Shown here piece by piece: positions 21,087 to 30,433 of a stretch of DNA of 64,000 nucleotides (position 1 is the first letter of the stretch; every line of letters starts with the position of its first letter). The DNA comes from Rhodococcoides kyotonense (GTDB lineage Bacteria > Actinomycetota > Actinomycetes > Mycobacteriales > Mycobacteriaceae). The position numbers and the translations under genes are program-made. The stretch spans positions 492,605 to 556,604 of the forward strand of contig NZ_FZOW01000002.1 of assembly GCF_900188125.1 (NCBI RefSeq). Direction: 5' to 3'. The notes under the pieces are model-generated. The model worked only from the letters and a program-made list of their open reading frames with translations, ran no database searches and was not told the DNA's origin.

Positions 21087-22469
21087 TCACGCATCGGCGA
21101 GGGCGACGACCGGCGAGATCGTGTTCGCTCGACGCGAAGGGGCCAGCGACGCGACCAACGCAAGTGCTGCTGCGCACAACACCGTGCCCACGATGACCGC
21201 CCACGGCAGCGTCGGCAGCGTGATTCCCGACTGTGCGATCGATCCCAGCAGCGACTGCGCCGCGGCCCACCCGTAGACGATGCCGAGCAGCAACCCGAAG
21301 CCCATCGACGCGACGACCATCTGCGCACTTTCGGACATGATCATCCCGCGAATCTGCTTGCGCGTGAACCCGAGTGCGCGCAACAATCCCAGCTCACGAG
21401 TCCGCTGAATGACGCTGAGCGACAGGTTGTTGACCATTCCGACCGCAGCGATGACGCCGGAGAATCCGATCAAGCCGGTCATGATGCCGACGGTCACCGT
21501 CAGGACCTGGTCGAGTGATTCCGCGCTGAACTCGTTCTCCAGCATCGCCCGGTAGCTGTACATCGCGACTGCGAACGTCACGACCAGCGTCACACCGATC
21601 AACAGCCCCAACGCTGTTCGCGTACTCCGCTCCGGGTATCGCGTGGCATTGGCTGCGGCGAGCCGTGCCGACGGCGAACCACCGAGCAGTCGCCCGACCA
21701 GCCGCAGCAGCCACGGCACAATTCGATGTGCACCCACCATGACCCCGGTGAACGACGCGGCCCCGCCGGCGAACGCGACGAGAACACCTGCAGGAGTGAT
21801 GGTTCCGATGACGACACCGAGACCGAGCAGGATCACACCGCCCGCGATCAGGACGACGGCCAACGTCGTTCGCGCCCGTCGATGGGATGCAGCCACTCCA
21901 GGAGTCTCGACGACGGTGCCGGTCGCTTGGATAGGCGTCACCTCCAGGACGCGCCTCGCCCCGATGTACGACGCGGCCCACGTGGTCCCGACGACGATGA
22001 CGACGGGCATCGCAACCAGGGGCTGAAGCGTCGTATAGGCGACGTCGGGTAGCTTGCCGGCCGATACGGCGAGTGCCCGGGCGAGATGACTCGACGCCAC
22101 GCCGACCACAAGACCGACCGCCGCGCCGAACAATCCGACCGACAAGCCCTCTCGCGACGCGGACCGACGGAGCTCGCGCCCCGACGCACCGAGAAGTCGC
22201 AGCAGCGCAATGGTTTTCGTACGGCCCGCGACGATGGCCCCGAAGGTGTTGGCCGTGACCACCGCGGCGACGTACAACGCCAGCAGGATGAACACCATCG
22301 CGACGCAGTACAGCGCGATCGCGATCGAACCTTCCCCCTCGTCGCCGAAGATGTCGAGCAGGAACGCAGTTGCCTGGATCAGTACGACACCGAAGAACGA
22401 CGCCAACGCAGTCACCAGAATGCTTGCACCGTGATCTCGTCGTCCGGACGAGTTCGTCATGGCCCTCAT
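21087..22469 (-). CDS. ABC transporter permease, FtsX/MacB type
   Basis: A 460-aa membrane protein with several long hydrophobic stretches and the FtsX-domain pattern: GRTKTIALLRLLGASGRELR in the first half and VIQRTRELGLLRALGFTRKQIRGM in the second, indicating two FtsX units. ATG 22469 overlaps the TGA of the ATPase gene by 4 bases (ATGA). MacB-like transporters move peptides, antibiotics or lipoproteins by a mechanotransmission mechanism. The adjacent two-component system suggests an envelope or antibiotic response. Confidence 0.88.
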   Translation of the reverse strand: MRAMTNSSGRRDHGASILVTALASFFGVVLIQATAFLLDIFGDEGEGSIAIALYCVAMVFILLALYVAAVVTANTFGAIVAGRTKTIALLRLLGASGRELRRSASREGLSVGLFGAAVGLVVGVASSHLARALAVSAGKLPDVAYTTLQPLVAMPVVIVVGTTWAASYIGARRVLEVTPIQATGTVVETPGVAASHRRARTTLAVVLIAGGVILLGLGVVIGTITPAGVLVAFAGGAASFTGVMVGAHRIVPWLLRLVGRLLGGSPSARLAAANATRYPERSTRTALGLLIGVTLVVTFAVAMYSYRAMLENEFSAESLDQVLTVTVGIMTGLIGFSGVIAAVGMVNNLSLSVIQRTRELGLLRALGFTRKQIRGMIMSESAQMVVASMGFGLLLGIVYGWAAAQSLLGSIAQSGITLPTLPWAVIVGTVLCAAALALVASLAPSRRANTISPVVALADA

Positions 22470-23218
22470 GCTGCCGCCTCCATCGCGAGCATGAAACTGG
22501 AGATCTGCTCTGGCGTCGACCGGCGACGCTCGTCCACGACATGCCCGTCGGCGAGAAAGACGATGCGGTCGGCGTACCCGGCGGCGACGGGGTCGTGCGT
22601 GACCATCACGATCGACTGGCCGTATTCGCGCACCGATGCGGCGAGCAGCGACAGCACCTCGCGTCCGGTTCGGGAGTCGAGGTTGCCGGTGGGCTCGTCG
22701 GCGAAGACCAAATGGGGACGGGAACCGAGAGCACGAGCGATCGCGACGCGTTGCTGTTGGCCACCGGACAGCTGATGCGGCCGGTGGTCCGTCCGTGCGC
22801 CGAGGCCGAGCGTCGTGATCAGATGCTCGACCCATGACGATTCCGCCGCGCTGGGCGCGCGACCGTCGAGTTCGAACGGCAACATGATATTTGCCCTGAC
22901 GTCCAGTGTCGGAACGAGATTGAACGACTGGAAGATGAAGCCGATCTGCCTACGCCGTAATTCGGTCAAGGCGTCGTCGCCCAGATCGGTGATGTCGGTG
23001 TCGGCGAGAGTGACCTGTCCCGATGTGACCGAGTCGAGTCCGGCCATGACGTGCATCAGCGTGGACTTGCCGGAGCCCGACGGGCCCATGATCGCGGTGA
23101 ACTCGCCGCGATGGATGTCGAGGGACACGCCGTCGAGAGCATGGACGGTGTTCGTCGTGTCTCCGTAGCTTTTGCGAACCTGGTGTACCCGAGCGACGGG
23201 TGGAAGCGTGTGTGTCAT
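22466..23218 (-). CDS. ABC transporter ATP-binding protein (MacB/LolD-like)
   Basis: An ATPase (250 aa) with Walker A GPSGSGKST (45-53), signature LSGGQQQRVAIARAL, Walker B VFADEPTGNLD and the LolD/MacB-like phrase RRRQIGFIFQSFNLVPTL. It is the energising subunit of the permease immediately downstream. The 90-bp gap to the response-regulator gene may hold its promoter, a plausible target of that regulator. Confidence 0.93.
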   Translation of the reverse strand: MTHTLPPVARVHQVRKSYGDTTNTVHALDGVSLDIHRGEFTAIMGPSGSGKSTLMHVMAGLDSVTSGQVTLADTDITDLGDDALTELRRRQIGFIFQSFNLVPTLDVRANIMLPFELDGRAPSAAESSWVEHLITTLGLGARTDHRPHQLSGGQQQRVAIARALGSRPHLVFADEPTGNLDSRTGREVLSLLAASVREYGQSIVMVTHDPVAAGYADRIVFLADGHVVDERRRSTPEQISSFMLAMEAAA

Positions 23219-23308
23219 GCCTGAAACGCTAAGAGTACGCGGCCGCGAAAGAATCAGGCTGCAGTCCAGACCTCGTACATCTCGAGGATGACGTGCGGCT
23301 ACGGCGCG

Positions 23309-23962
23309 TCACCGCACCAGGCCGTGCTCGAACGCGTACACCACCAGCTGAACTCGGTCGCGGACGTCGAGCTTGGTGAAGATCCGACTGATGTGAGTCT
23401 TCACCGTCGCCTCGCTGAGGTACTCACCCGCGGCGATTTCGGAGTTGCTCATCCCCTTCGCCGCCAGGCGGAAGATCTCCTGTTCACGGGATGTCAGTCG
23501 AGTGAACGGCTCCGGGATCACCGGCGCTGCAGGTCTTTCCGTGAAGTGCTCGAGCAAAGCAGTGGTCGCCGACGCGGCGATGACCGAATTGCCTGCATGA
23601 ACGGTGCGAATCGCAGCGAGGAGAAACTCGGGGTCCGCGTCCTTCAGCACGAAACCGCTCGCACCCGCTTTGATGGCACGTGCCGCGCTCTCGTCGAGGT
23701 CGAATGTCGTCAGCACCACGATCTTCGGGGGAGTGGCGGAGCTTGCGACGATCTCCTCGGTCGCTGCGATCCCGTCGAGCACGGGCATACGAATGTCCAT
23801 CAGCACGACGTCGGGCGACGCCGACGCGGCCAACTTCACGCCCTCGCGCCCGTTGCCCGCTTCACCGACGAACTCGAGGTCGGCTTGCGACGAGACGAGC
23901 ATCCTGATGCCCGCACGAAAGAGTTGCTGGTCGTCGACGAGTGCGACGCGGATGGGTGTCAT
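23309..23962 (-). CDS. LuxR/NarL-type response regulator
   Basis: A 217-aa regulator: receiver domain (about 3-120) with acidic pocket D10-D11 and phospho-acceptor D56 in LMDIRMP, then a LuxR HTH (about 150-215, LTSREQEIFRLAAKGMSNSEIA). ATG 23962 overlaps the kinase stop by 4 bases. With the kinase it forms a two-component system likely to control the adjacent ABC exporter; the binding site was not identified. Confidence 0.93.
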   Translation of the reverse strand: MTPIRVALVDDQQLFRAGIRMLVSSQADLEFVGEAGNGREGVKLAASASPDVVLMDIRMPVLDGIAATEEIVASSATPPKIVVLTTFDLDESAARAIKAGASGFVLKDADPEFLLAAIRTVHAGNSVIAASATTALLEHFTERPAAPVIPEPFTRLTSREQEIFRLAAKGMSNSEIAAGEYLSEATVKTHISRIFTKLDVRDRVQLVVYAFEHGLVR

Positions 23963-25167
23963 CGTTCGACCTCGGCGGGAGTGGGCTCTGCAGGACCGAC
24001 CTGGATTTCCGCTGCGGGGAGTCGTGCCACGAGTGTCCATACTCCTTCGTCGAGACTTGCCGTGAGCGTGCCGCCCGACAATGCCGCGCGTTCACGCATT
24101 CCTATCAGCCCGTGCCCGCCGGTGCTCTCCGCGGCGCGCACGCGGTTGCGGACCGTCATCGTCGTGCCCGCGTCGTCGCACGTCAGGCTCATCGAGACGG
24201 CGTGCGACGAATCTCCGTGTCGGAGTGCGTTGGTCAATGCTTCCTGTGCGATTCGGTACAGCGTGAGTTGGCCACCCGCGCCGAGCGCGGAGGTGTCACC
24301 GGGGCCGTCGAAGTCGATGCGCAGCCCCGCGGTACGCATACGTTCGACGAGCGTGGACAGGTCCTGCGATTCGGTTGCGGGCGCGTCGTCCGTGTTGTGC
24401 CGGAGTTGGGCGAGCACTCCTCGGACGTCGCGCAGTGCGTCGCGGGCGGTGGTGGAGATGGTGGAGAGGGCAGTGTCGACGGATTCGGGATCCGAGACGC
24501 GTGCGTACCGCGCGCCGTCGGCCTGTGCGATCACGACCGCGAGGGAGTGAGCAACGATGTCGTGCATGTCGCGGGCAATGCGGTTGCGCTCGTGTTCTAC
24601 GGCGACGTCCTGAAGCGCCTGAGCCTGCTCCATTTCGGCCAGCGCGCGTTGGTGTTTCTCTTCGATCGATGTTCGGTTCGCGAGCGCGATACGACCGAGC
24701 GACCACGACAGCCCGAGCACCGCCCACGATCCGACGAGCACGATCAGCAGCTGACGGGTGTACTCACCGACAGATCTGGTGCCCTCGTACAGAAAGCCTT
24801 GGTCGCCACCGACGAACGTGAGAAACAGAGCTGCAACGACACCGCCGAGCACGACCGAGGCGAGTCCGACTTTCCTCAGGCGGGGGGAACCGTACGCGGC
24901 GGTTGCGAACAACACGAACAGGATCGCGATGTTGCCTGCCTGCGTGCCGAGGCCGGCGGCCATCTGGCCGATCGCGCAGATCCAGGACAGTCCGAGCGCA
25001 AGGACGGGGGAGAGTCGGCGGAGGCCGAGTGCGACACCGTATCCGAGCAGAACGATGGTCGCGCCTACGCCGTTGTGTTCCACTGCGGCAGCGAAGAACA
25101 GAACGGTGAAGGCGAGGGCGAAACCGACGTCGACGACGATCTGAAAGCGCGTGAGCGACCTGAACAC
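23959..25167 (-). CDS. Sensor histidine kinase, HisKA_3 family
   Basis: A 402-aa membrane kinase. Five or six transmembrane segments (about 10-160) form the sensor, with little extracellular sequence, so it may sense a membrane-embedded cue. The dimerisation domain has the phospho-His H202 in RIARDMHDIVAHSL; the HATPase domain shows the N box (ALTNALRHG) and GHGLIGMRERAAL. The start is GTG 25167. Paired with the LuxR-type regulator downstream. Confidence 0.92.
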   Translation of the reverse strand: MFRSLTRFQIVVDVGFALAFTVLFFAAAVEHNGVGATIVLLGYGVALGLRRLSPVLALGLSWICAIGQMAAGLGTQAGNIAILFVLFATAAYGSPRLRKVGLASVVLGGVVAALFLTFVGGDQGFLYEGTRSVGEYTRQLLIVLVGSWAVLGLSWSLGRIALANRTSIEEKHQRALAEMEQAQALQDVAVEHERNRIARDMHDIVAHSLAVVIAQADGARYARVSDPESVDTALSTISTTARDALRDVRGVLAQLRHNTDDAPATESQDLSTLVERMRTAGLRIDFDGPGDTSALGAGGQLTLYRIAQEALTNALRHGDSSHAVSMSLTCDDAGTTMTVRNRVRAAESTGGHGLIGMRERAALSGGTLTASLDEGVWTLVARLPAAEIQVGPAEPTPAEVER

Positions 25168-25200
25168 CCGGCCAGCCTACTGGCGTCCCCCGACAACGCC

Positions 25201-25238
25201 CACCGTCACGCAAATGCATATGCATTTGCGTGACGGTG
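25201..25238. terminator. perfect 38-base palindrome, probable terminator
   Basis: The arms CACCGTCACGCAAATGCAT and ATGCATTTGCGTGACGGTG are exact reverse complements with no loop. The element ends 3 bases beyond the 3' end of the minus-strand gene at 25242 and precedes the kinase gene start by 33 bases. A fully symmetric site can form a cruciform or a hairpin with a tight loop; a dyad protein-binding site upstream of the kinase is also possible. Confidence 0.7.
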
Positions 25239-25241
25239 GGA

Positions 25242-25886
25242 TCAGTTGGTGCGGCGACGAGCCTTCTCGAGAGCGGCGAGGGTCGTCAGGACCGTCGTGC
25301 GCTGCTTGTCGAGATCCTTGAGCCGCGCGCGGGCGGGCAGGCTCTGCTGACCGTCGAGGGCTGTGATCTGCTCGTCGATTCCGGTGAGCTGCACGAGAAG
25401 CTTCTGGACGCGTGACTGCAGTTCGATCATGTCGATGCCGGTGACGCCTGCCTGAGACTTCTTCGGCGGCGCGGACTTGGCGGGAGCCGACGAGGACGTG
25501 CCTGCAGGCGCGACACGCGGCGCTGCGACGGCAGCAGCAGCCCTGGGGCGCAACGCCTTGCGGACTGCGGCCGGATCGGGGAGCTTCTCGAGGCGGATGC
25601 TGTTGAGCACGGCACGTGCGTCGCGAGCGGTGACGCGGTACTCACGCTCTTCGTCGTCGTCGGATGCAAGCGTGCCGCCCAGCGGGCGCAGACCGTACAT
25701 TCCGATGAAGTGCTTGGCCTCGTCGATGATGGATTCTTTGTCGCGGCAGAGGCTGCAGCGAGGCTCGTTCCGATAGTCCTCGATCGAGTCGGTGCTTCCG
25801 CACCAGACGCACCCTCCCGGGGTCCAACGAGCGATTCGGACGGTAGAAGTTGCAGCCGGGCTGTCCAGGATTTGTGCGTCGATCAC
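25242..25886 (-). CDS. Hypothetical protein with N-terminal zinc ribbon
   Basis: I do not recognise the family. The protein (214 aa) has a four-Cys zinc ribbon near the N-terminus (CVWCG ... CSLC), an acidic central part (DDDEERE), an Ala/Pro-rich linker and a C-terminal coiled-coil-like helix pair (about 155-212) rich in Leu, Gln and Lys. GTG at 25886 is the likely start: TAATAT lies 9 bases upstream with no ribosome-binding site, which suggests a leaderless mRNA. Confidence 0.6.
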   Translation of the reverse strand: MIDAQILDSPAATSTVRIARWTPGGCVWCGSTDSIEDYRNEPRCSLCRDKESIIDEAKHFIGMYGLRPLGGTLASDDDEEREYRVTARDARAVLNSIRLEKLPDPAAVRKALRPRAAAAVAAPRVAPAGTSSSAPAKSAPPKKSQAGVTGIDMIELQSRVQKLLVQLTGIDEQITALDGQQSLPARARLKDLDKQRTTVLTTLAALEKARRRTN

Positions 25887-26080
25887 GACGAACCATATTA
25901 GGGCACAACGCAAGCCGCCCCGCACACCCCCTCCCGGTCGAACTGCGCTTTTCGATCACCGTAGTGATCAAGCTCATCCGACCAGGGGCAGAGTGGCGGG
26001 GCGGAAAGGAAAAATACCGCTCGGGCTGTTGGTGCTAGGCGGAGCCGCGGGAGTGGAGCCTGCGGAACGACCCAGTTGTT

Positions 26081-27064
26081 CTAAGCAGAACCATTGAACA
26101 GGCTTGTCACGGAACCGTTTTCGAAGACCTCGCGGATGGTGCGGGCGAGGAGCGGTGCGATGGACAGCTCGGTGAGCGTCTCGAAGCGCTTGTCGTCGGT
26201 GATCGGCAGGGTGTTGGTGACGACGACTTCCTTGGCTCCGCAGTTCGCGAGGCGCTCTGCTGCCGGGTCGGACAGCACACCGTGGGTTGCGGCGATGACG
26301 ACGTCGCCGGCACCGGCTTCCTTGAGCACCTTGACGGCGCCTGCGATCGTGCCGCCGGTGTCGATCATGTCGTCGATCAGGATGCAGGTGCGGCCTTCGA
26401 CGTCACCGACGACGCGGTTCGACTTGACCTGGTTGGGCACCAACGGATCACGCGTCTTGTGGATGAACGCGAGCGGAGCGCCGTCGAAGCTGTCCGCCCA
26501 TTTCTCGGCGACGCGGACGCGGCCGGAGTCGGGGGAGACGACGGTGATGTGCTCGAGGCTGTACTTGCCGCGGATGTGCTCGGCGAGCTGGCTGTGTGCG
26601 TGCATGTGATCGACGGGGCCGTCGAAGAAGCCCTGGATCTGATCGGTGTGCAGGTCGACGGTGATGATGCGGTCGGCGCCTGCGGTCTTGAGCAGATCGG
26701 CCACGAGGCGAGCTGAGATGGGTTCGCGGCCACGGTGCTTCTTGTCCTGGCGGGCGTACGGGTAGAACGGCAGGATCGCGGTGATCCGCTTGGCCGATCC
26801 GCGCTTGAGCGCGTCGATCATGATCAGCTGTTCCATCAGCCACGTGTTGAGCGGGAACGGGTGGCTCTGCAGCACGAATGCGTCGGATCCACGAACCGAT
26901 TCCTCGAAGCGAACGAAGATCTCGCCGTTGGCGAAGTCACGCGCAGTCTGAGGGGTGACTTCGATCCCCAGTTCTTTCGCCACTTGCTGCGCGAGTTCCG
27001 GATGGGCTCGACCCGAGAAGAGCATGAGGTTCTTCTGGTTGTCGATCCAGTTTGGGGTGGTCAC
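26081..27064 (-). CDS. prs: Ribose-phosphate pyrophosphokinase
   Basis: PRPP synthetase (327 aa) supplies phosphoribosyl pyrophosphate for nucleotides, His, Trp and arabinan precursors. Motifs are FSGRAHPELA at the start, the catalytic RQDKKHRGREPISARLVADL region in two blocks and the PRPP loop IDDMIDTGGTI. The start is GTG 27064, which overlaps the glmU TAG stop by one base (TAGTG). The glmU-prs coupling matches mycobacteria (Rv1018c-Rv1017c). An lpqT-like gene, present next to prs there, is absent here. Confidence 0.96.
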   Translation of the reverse strand: MTTPNWIDNQKNLMLFSGRAHPELAQQVAKELGIEVTPQTARDFANGEIFVRFEESVRGSDAFVLQSHPFPLNTWLMEQLIMIDALKRGSAKRITAILPFYPYARQDKKHRGREPISARLVADLLKTAGADRIITVDLHTDQIQGFFDGPVDHMHAHSQLAEHIRGKYSLEHITVVSPDSGRVRVAEKWADSFDGAPLAFIHKTRDPLVPNQVKSNRVVGDVEGRTCILIDDMIDTGGTIAGAVKVLKEAGAGDVVIAATHGVLSDPAAERLANCGAKEVVVTNTLPITDDKRFETLTELSIAPLLARTIREVFENGSVTSLFNGSA

Positions 27065-28536
27065 TACTGTTCGCCGTCCTTCGGTTCTTGCGACTCGGCG
27101 GCCAGGGCTCGTGCGGCAGCGTCTGCTGCCGCCGTCCCCGGTCGCTTCTTCTCGACCCAGCCCTCTATGTTGCGCTGGGAACCAGCGGAAACGGCGAGCG
27201 TTCCCGGTGGTACATCGTTGCGGAGCACAGTTCCTGCTCCGGTGTAGGCGCCGTCACCCACCCGAACGGGTGCGACGAACATGTTGTCCGATCCCGTTCG
27301 TACGTGCGAGCCGACGACGGTCCGCGACTTGTTGACGCCGTCGTAGTTCACGAAGACGGACGACGCTCCGATGTTGGAGTGTTCGCCGATGGTCGCGTCG
27401 CCGACGTAGGTGAGGTGCGGAACCTTGGAATGGTTGCCGATGGTGGAGTTCTTCGTCTCGACGAACGTTCCCACCTTGGAGCAGGTTCCGATCTCGGAGC
27501 CCGGGCGAAGATATGCGAAGGGCCCGACGGTTGCGCCGGGCCCGATGTGTGCCAGTTCTGCCTGCGTGCGTACGACGGATGCACGGTCGCCGACGACGAC
27601 GTCGCGCAGAGTCGTTTCGGGACCGACGACGGCATCCTCGCCGATGTGCGTGTTGCCGAGCAGTTGTACGCCGGGCTCGAGTCGCACGTCCGCACCGAGG
27701 GTGACGTCGATGTCGATCCACGTCGTCGACGGATCGACGACGGTCACGCCCGCGCGCATGTGCTTCTCGACGATGTGGCGGTTGAGGACGGCGGTCACGC
27801 GGGCGAGCTGGACGCGATCGTTGACGCCCATGACCAGGTCGGGGTCGGCGAGCTGCGTGCCGTAGACGGACAGTCCGCTGCTCTTGCTGATCTTGACGAC
27901 GTCGGTGAGGTACAGCTCGTGCTGCGCGTTCTGCGTGCTGATCTTGCCGAGCGCCGCGCGGAGTGCTGCTGCGTCGAACGCGTAGACGCCGGAGTTGACC
28001 TCGGTGATCGAGATCTGCTCGGGGGTGGCGTCGGAGTGCTCGACGATCTCGCCGACCTCCCCGTCGTCGGTGCGCACGATGCGTCCGTACCCGTTGGCGT
28101 CGGCCGGGACGAAGGTCAGAATCGTCGCGGCGGCCTTGGTCGGAGCGCTGAGATGTTCGTCGAGCAGAGCTTTGAGAGTGTGGCCGTCGAGCAGCGGGAC
28201 GTCGGCAGCAGTGACGAGGATGGTGCCCTCGAAGTCGTCGGGCAGCGCTTTCAGGCCGCACTGCACAGCGTGGCCGGTGCCGAGTTGCCTGTCCTGGACG
28301 GTGGTGTGGATCGTGCGCGACAGTTCGACGCTCAGTTCGTCGACAGCTTCGGTGACGCGTTCGCGGTCATGGCCGACGACGGTGACGAGATGGTCGGGGC
28401 CGAGGTCGGCTGCCGCGTGCAGAGCGTGGGCGAGCATCGTACGACCGGCGAGTGCGTGAAGAACCTTCGGAGTCTTCGACCGCATTCGGGTCCCTGCACC
28501 CGCTGCGAGAACGACCACGGCGGTTTGCACTGGCAA
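27064..28536 (-). CDS. glmU: Bifunctional GlmU (UDP-GlcNAc pyrophosphorylase / glucosamine-1-P acetyltransferase)
   Basis: GlmU (490 aa) makes UDP-N-acetylglucosamine for peptidoglycan. The N-terminal uridyltransferase has [18 protein letters not shown]; the C-terminal half is a left-handed beta-helix of hexapeptide repeats ([22 protein letters not shown]) with the acetyltransferase HLTYVGDA block. TTG at 28536 is preferred because AGGAG lies 5 bases upstream; GTG at 28530 is the alternative. Both give an N-terminus like the M. tuberculosis protein. Confidence 0.95.
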   Translation of the reverse strand: MPVQTAVVVLAAGAGTRMRSKTPKVLHALAGRTMLAHALHAAADLGPDHLVTVVGHDRERVTEAVDELSVELSRTIHTTVQDRQLGTGHAVQCGLKALPDDFEGTILVTAADVPLLDGHTLKALLDEHLSAPTKAAATILTFVPADANGYGRIVRTDDGEVGEIVEHSDATPEQISITEVNSGVYAFDAAALRAALGKISTQNAQHELYLTDVVKISKSSGLSVYGTQLADPDLVMGVNDRVQLARVTAVLNRHIVEKHMRAGVTVVDPSTTWIDIDVTLGADVRLEPGVQLLGNTHIGEDAVVGPETTLRDVVVGDRASVVRTQAELAHIGPGATVGPFAYLRPGSEIGTCSKVGTFVETKNSTIGNHSKVPHLTYVGDATIGEHSNIGASSVFVNYDGVNKSRTVVGSHVRTGSDNMFVAPVRVGDGAYTGAGTVLRNDVPPGTLAVSAGSQRNIEGWVEKKRPGTAAADAAARALAAESQEPKDGEQ

Positions 28537-28585
28537 CTGAGCTCCTCGGCGAAAATCGCGCATAACTGATCCAAAGGCTTCTTCG

Positions 28586-28656
28586 CTCCGCCGCCAGGAC
28601 TCGAACCTGAACTATCTGAACCAAAATCAGAGGTGCTGCCATTACACCACGGCGGA
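28586..28656 (-). tRNA. tRNA-Gln (anticodon UUG)
   Basis: The minus strand folds as a 71-nt tRNA: acceptor TCCGCCG pairs with CGGCGGA, the T arm contains GGTTCGAGTCC, and the anticodon stem TCTGA/TCAGA encloses loop TTTTGGT with anticodon TTG. CCA is not encoded. It lies 49 bp upstream of glmU on the same strand. Confidence 0.92.
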
Positions 28657-28860
28657 TCATCGACCAGCGGTTTCTTGCGGCCATCGGAACCCGGTATCCC
28701 AGGTTACGTAGCCACGGCTCCACCGCCGAGCGCAACGAGTCTTGCATGAGAGGTGGTTGTCCGTCGAACCGCTCCTGCGAAAACGTGTCGGACGCACCAT
28801 TAGGCTCGTGAGCGAGGCTCCGCGACGGTCGGGGGACGAGCCACAACCGTGGGAGGCGAT

Positions 28861-29487
28861 ATGTCCGAGCCCGAGCGTCCGCCGCGCGTACGGATGACCG
28901 GTACGCAGCGCCGGGAGCAGTTGATCGAGATCGGGCGGTCGCTGTTCGCAGAGCGCGGATACGAGGCGACGTCGGTTGAGGAGATCGCGGGACGAGCGCA
29001 CGTCTCGAAGCCCGTCGTCTACGAACACTTCGGCGGCAAGGAAGGGCTGTACGCCGTCATCGTCGACCGCGAGATGTCGACGCTGTTGTGGATGATCACG
29101 TCGTCGCTCGAGCAGAACCGGTCACGGGTCCGCGTCGAGCGCGTCGCATTGGCCCTGCTCACGTACGTCGAGGACCGCACCGACGGTTTCCGCATCCTGG
29201 TGAGAGATTCACCCGTCGCCGCTGCGGACGGCAAGTACTCGTCGCTGCTCAACGATGCTGTCAGCAAGGTCGGGCACATACTTGCCGGCGACTTCACGCG
29301 TCGCGGATTCGATGCTGGTTTTGCACCGCTGTACGCGCAGGCGCTCGTCGGAATGGTGTCGATGACGGCCCAGTGGTGGCTCGACGTGCGGGAGCCGCCC
29401 AAGGAAGTGGTTGCCGCGCACGTCGTCAATCTGTGTTGGAACGGTCTCACCAATCTGGAGGCTGCACCGCAATTGGGCGGAGAATGA
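28861..29487 (+). CDS. TetR family regulator (Rv1019-like position)
   Basis: A 208-aa TetR regulator: HTH about 15-62 (ERGYEATSVEEIAGRAHVSKPVVYEHFGGKEGL in two blocks) and a C-terminal ligand domain with the TetR_C pattern GMVSMTAQWWLD. ATG 28861 is preferred over GTG 28849 because GGGAGG precedes it by 5 bases. It occupies the place between glmU and mfd where M. tuberculosis carries Rv1019, so it is probably that ortholog. Ligand unknown. Confidence 0.85.
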   Translation: MSEPERPPRVRMTGTQRREQLIEIGRSLFAERGYEATSVEEIAGRAHVSKPVVYEHFGGKEGLYAVIVDREMSTLLWMITSSLEQNRSRVRVERVALALLTYVEDRTDGFRILVRDSPVAAADGKYSSLLNDAVSKVGHILAGDFTRRGFDAGFAPLYAQALVGMVSMTAQWWLDVREPPKEVVAAHVVNLCWNGLTNLEAAPQLGGE

Positions 29488-29500
29488 GCGGTCCATTTTC

Positions 29501-29524
29501 ACTCTTGCGAGCAAAAGAGCGAGT
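29501..29524 (+). terminator. weak terminator-like hairpin
   Basis: ACTCTT...AAGAG.GAGT forms an imperfect stem 13 bases after the TetR stop. It is short, has a bulge and lacks a T-tract, so this is only a candidate. Confidence 0.3.
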
Positions 29525-29677
29525 ACAGTCGCTTTCACAGCAGTGAGAGGCACGTCACACGTTCAGGCGTTTATTGTTCGGACCGGAAGCAAGTTGATCG
29601 AGGCCGTAAAGCCACTGGGTGGTACCGTTCGTTCGTAATTTGCGCAGTGGCGGCCCAGTATTGCGAAGGCGGATCCA

Positions 29678-30316
29678 ATGGTCAGACAGGCCCGCGCCGA
29701 GATCACTCGCGACACCGTCTTGGCGGGCGCAGCGAACGTTTTTCTGCGTCTCGGCTACGCGAACGCGAGTCTCAGCGAAATCATTTCTCAGTCTCAGGTC
29801 ACCAAGGGTGCTCTGTACTTCCACTTCGGGTCGAAGGAAGAGTTGGCCCGCGCGGTCATCGACGAGGGAAACACCCGTCTGACGACTGCGTGCAGGCAGT
29901 TCAACGACGGCCGCATTCCGGCTCTCGAGGCTGCCATCGGCATCTCCTACATCGTGGTCGACCTGTCGGTCAGTGATCCGATGGTGTCCGCCATGCTGCG
30001 GCTCAGCCATCAGATCGGCGACTACCGCGGCACCCAGGGCAACGTCATGGCCGGGTGGAGCGACGCGTTCGACGCGCTGGCGGCCAAGGCCATCAAGCAG
30101 GGCGACATCGACTCGACGGCCGACTCACGCACGATCGGGTCGCTCGTCCTCGAGATCCTGACGGGCGTGCACATGGTCGCGGTGGCCACCGCCAACACGG
30201 CCGAGCTGCCGTCGCGCATGGAGCGTCTCTGGTACTACCTGCTGCCGTCGCTCGTCACGCCGGGCAAGCTCGAGTACTTCCGCGAGTTCGCTGCCCGACG
30301 GGTCATCAGGCACTAG
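29678..30316 (+). CDS. Gamma-butyrolactone receptor-like TetR regulator (ScbR/ArpA family)
   Basis: A 212-aa protein whose N-terminal HTH (RDTVLAGAANVFLRLGY..., SEIISQSQVTKGALYFHFGSKEEL, about 10-58) follows the pattern of the ScbR/ArpA/FarA autoregulator receptors of Streptomyces rather than generic TetR proteins. The C-terminal domain ends with WYYLLPSLVTPGK, also seen in that group. Rhodococcus is known to have a butyrolactone-type signalling system. No AfsA-type synthase gene is adjacent, so it could be an orphan receptor. A CGTTCGTTCG repeat lies 56 bases upstream; no clear palindromic receptor box was found. Confidence 0.78.
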   Translation: MVRQARAEITRDTVLAGAANVFLRLGYANASLSEIISQSQVTKGALYFHFGSKEELARAVIDEGNTRLTTACRQFNDGRIPALEAAIGISYIVVDLSVSDPMVSAMLRLSHQIGDYRGTQGNVMAGWSDAFDALAAKAIKQGDIDSTADSRTIGSLVLEILTGVHMVAVATANTAELPSRMERLWYYLLPSLVTPGKLEYFREFAARRVIRH

Positions 30317-30433
30317 ATCGGCTGCGTCGGGTCCAGCCGGATAGGATCGAGCGCGGTCGCCGGTTTCCCTACCTCGCGTGCGGGGTAGATGCCGGGTCAA
30401 CAGTCGTGCCGATCTCGTTCAGGAGCCCCACAG

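Noticed and set aside
29600..29677. Butyrolactone-receptor autoregulatory box
   Set aside because: CGTTCGTTCG is a direct, not inverted, repeat and does not match the palindromic boxes known for these receptors.
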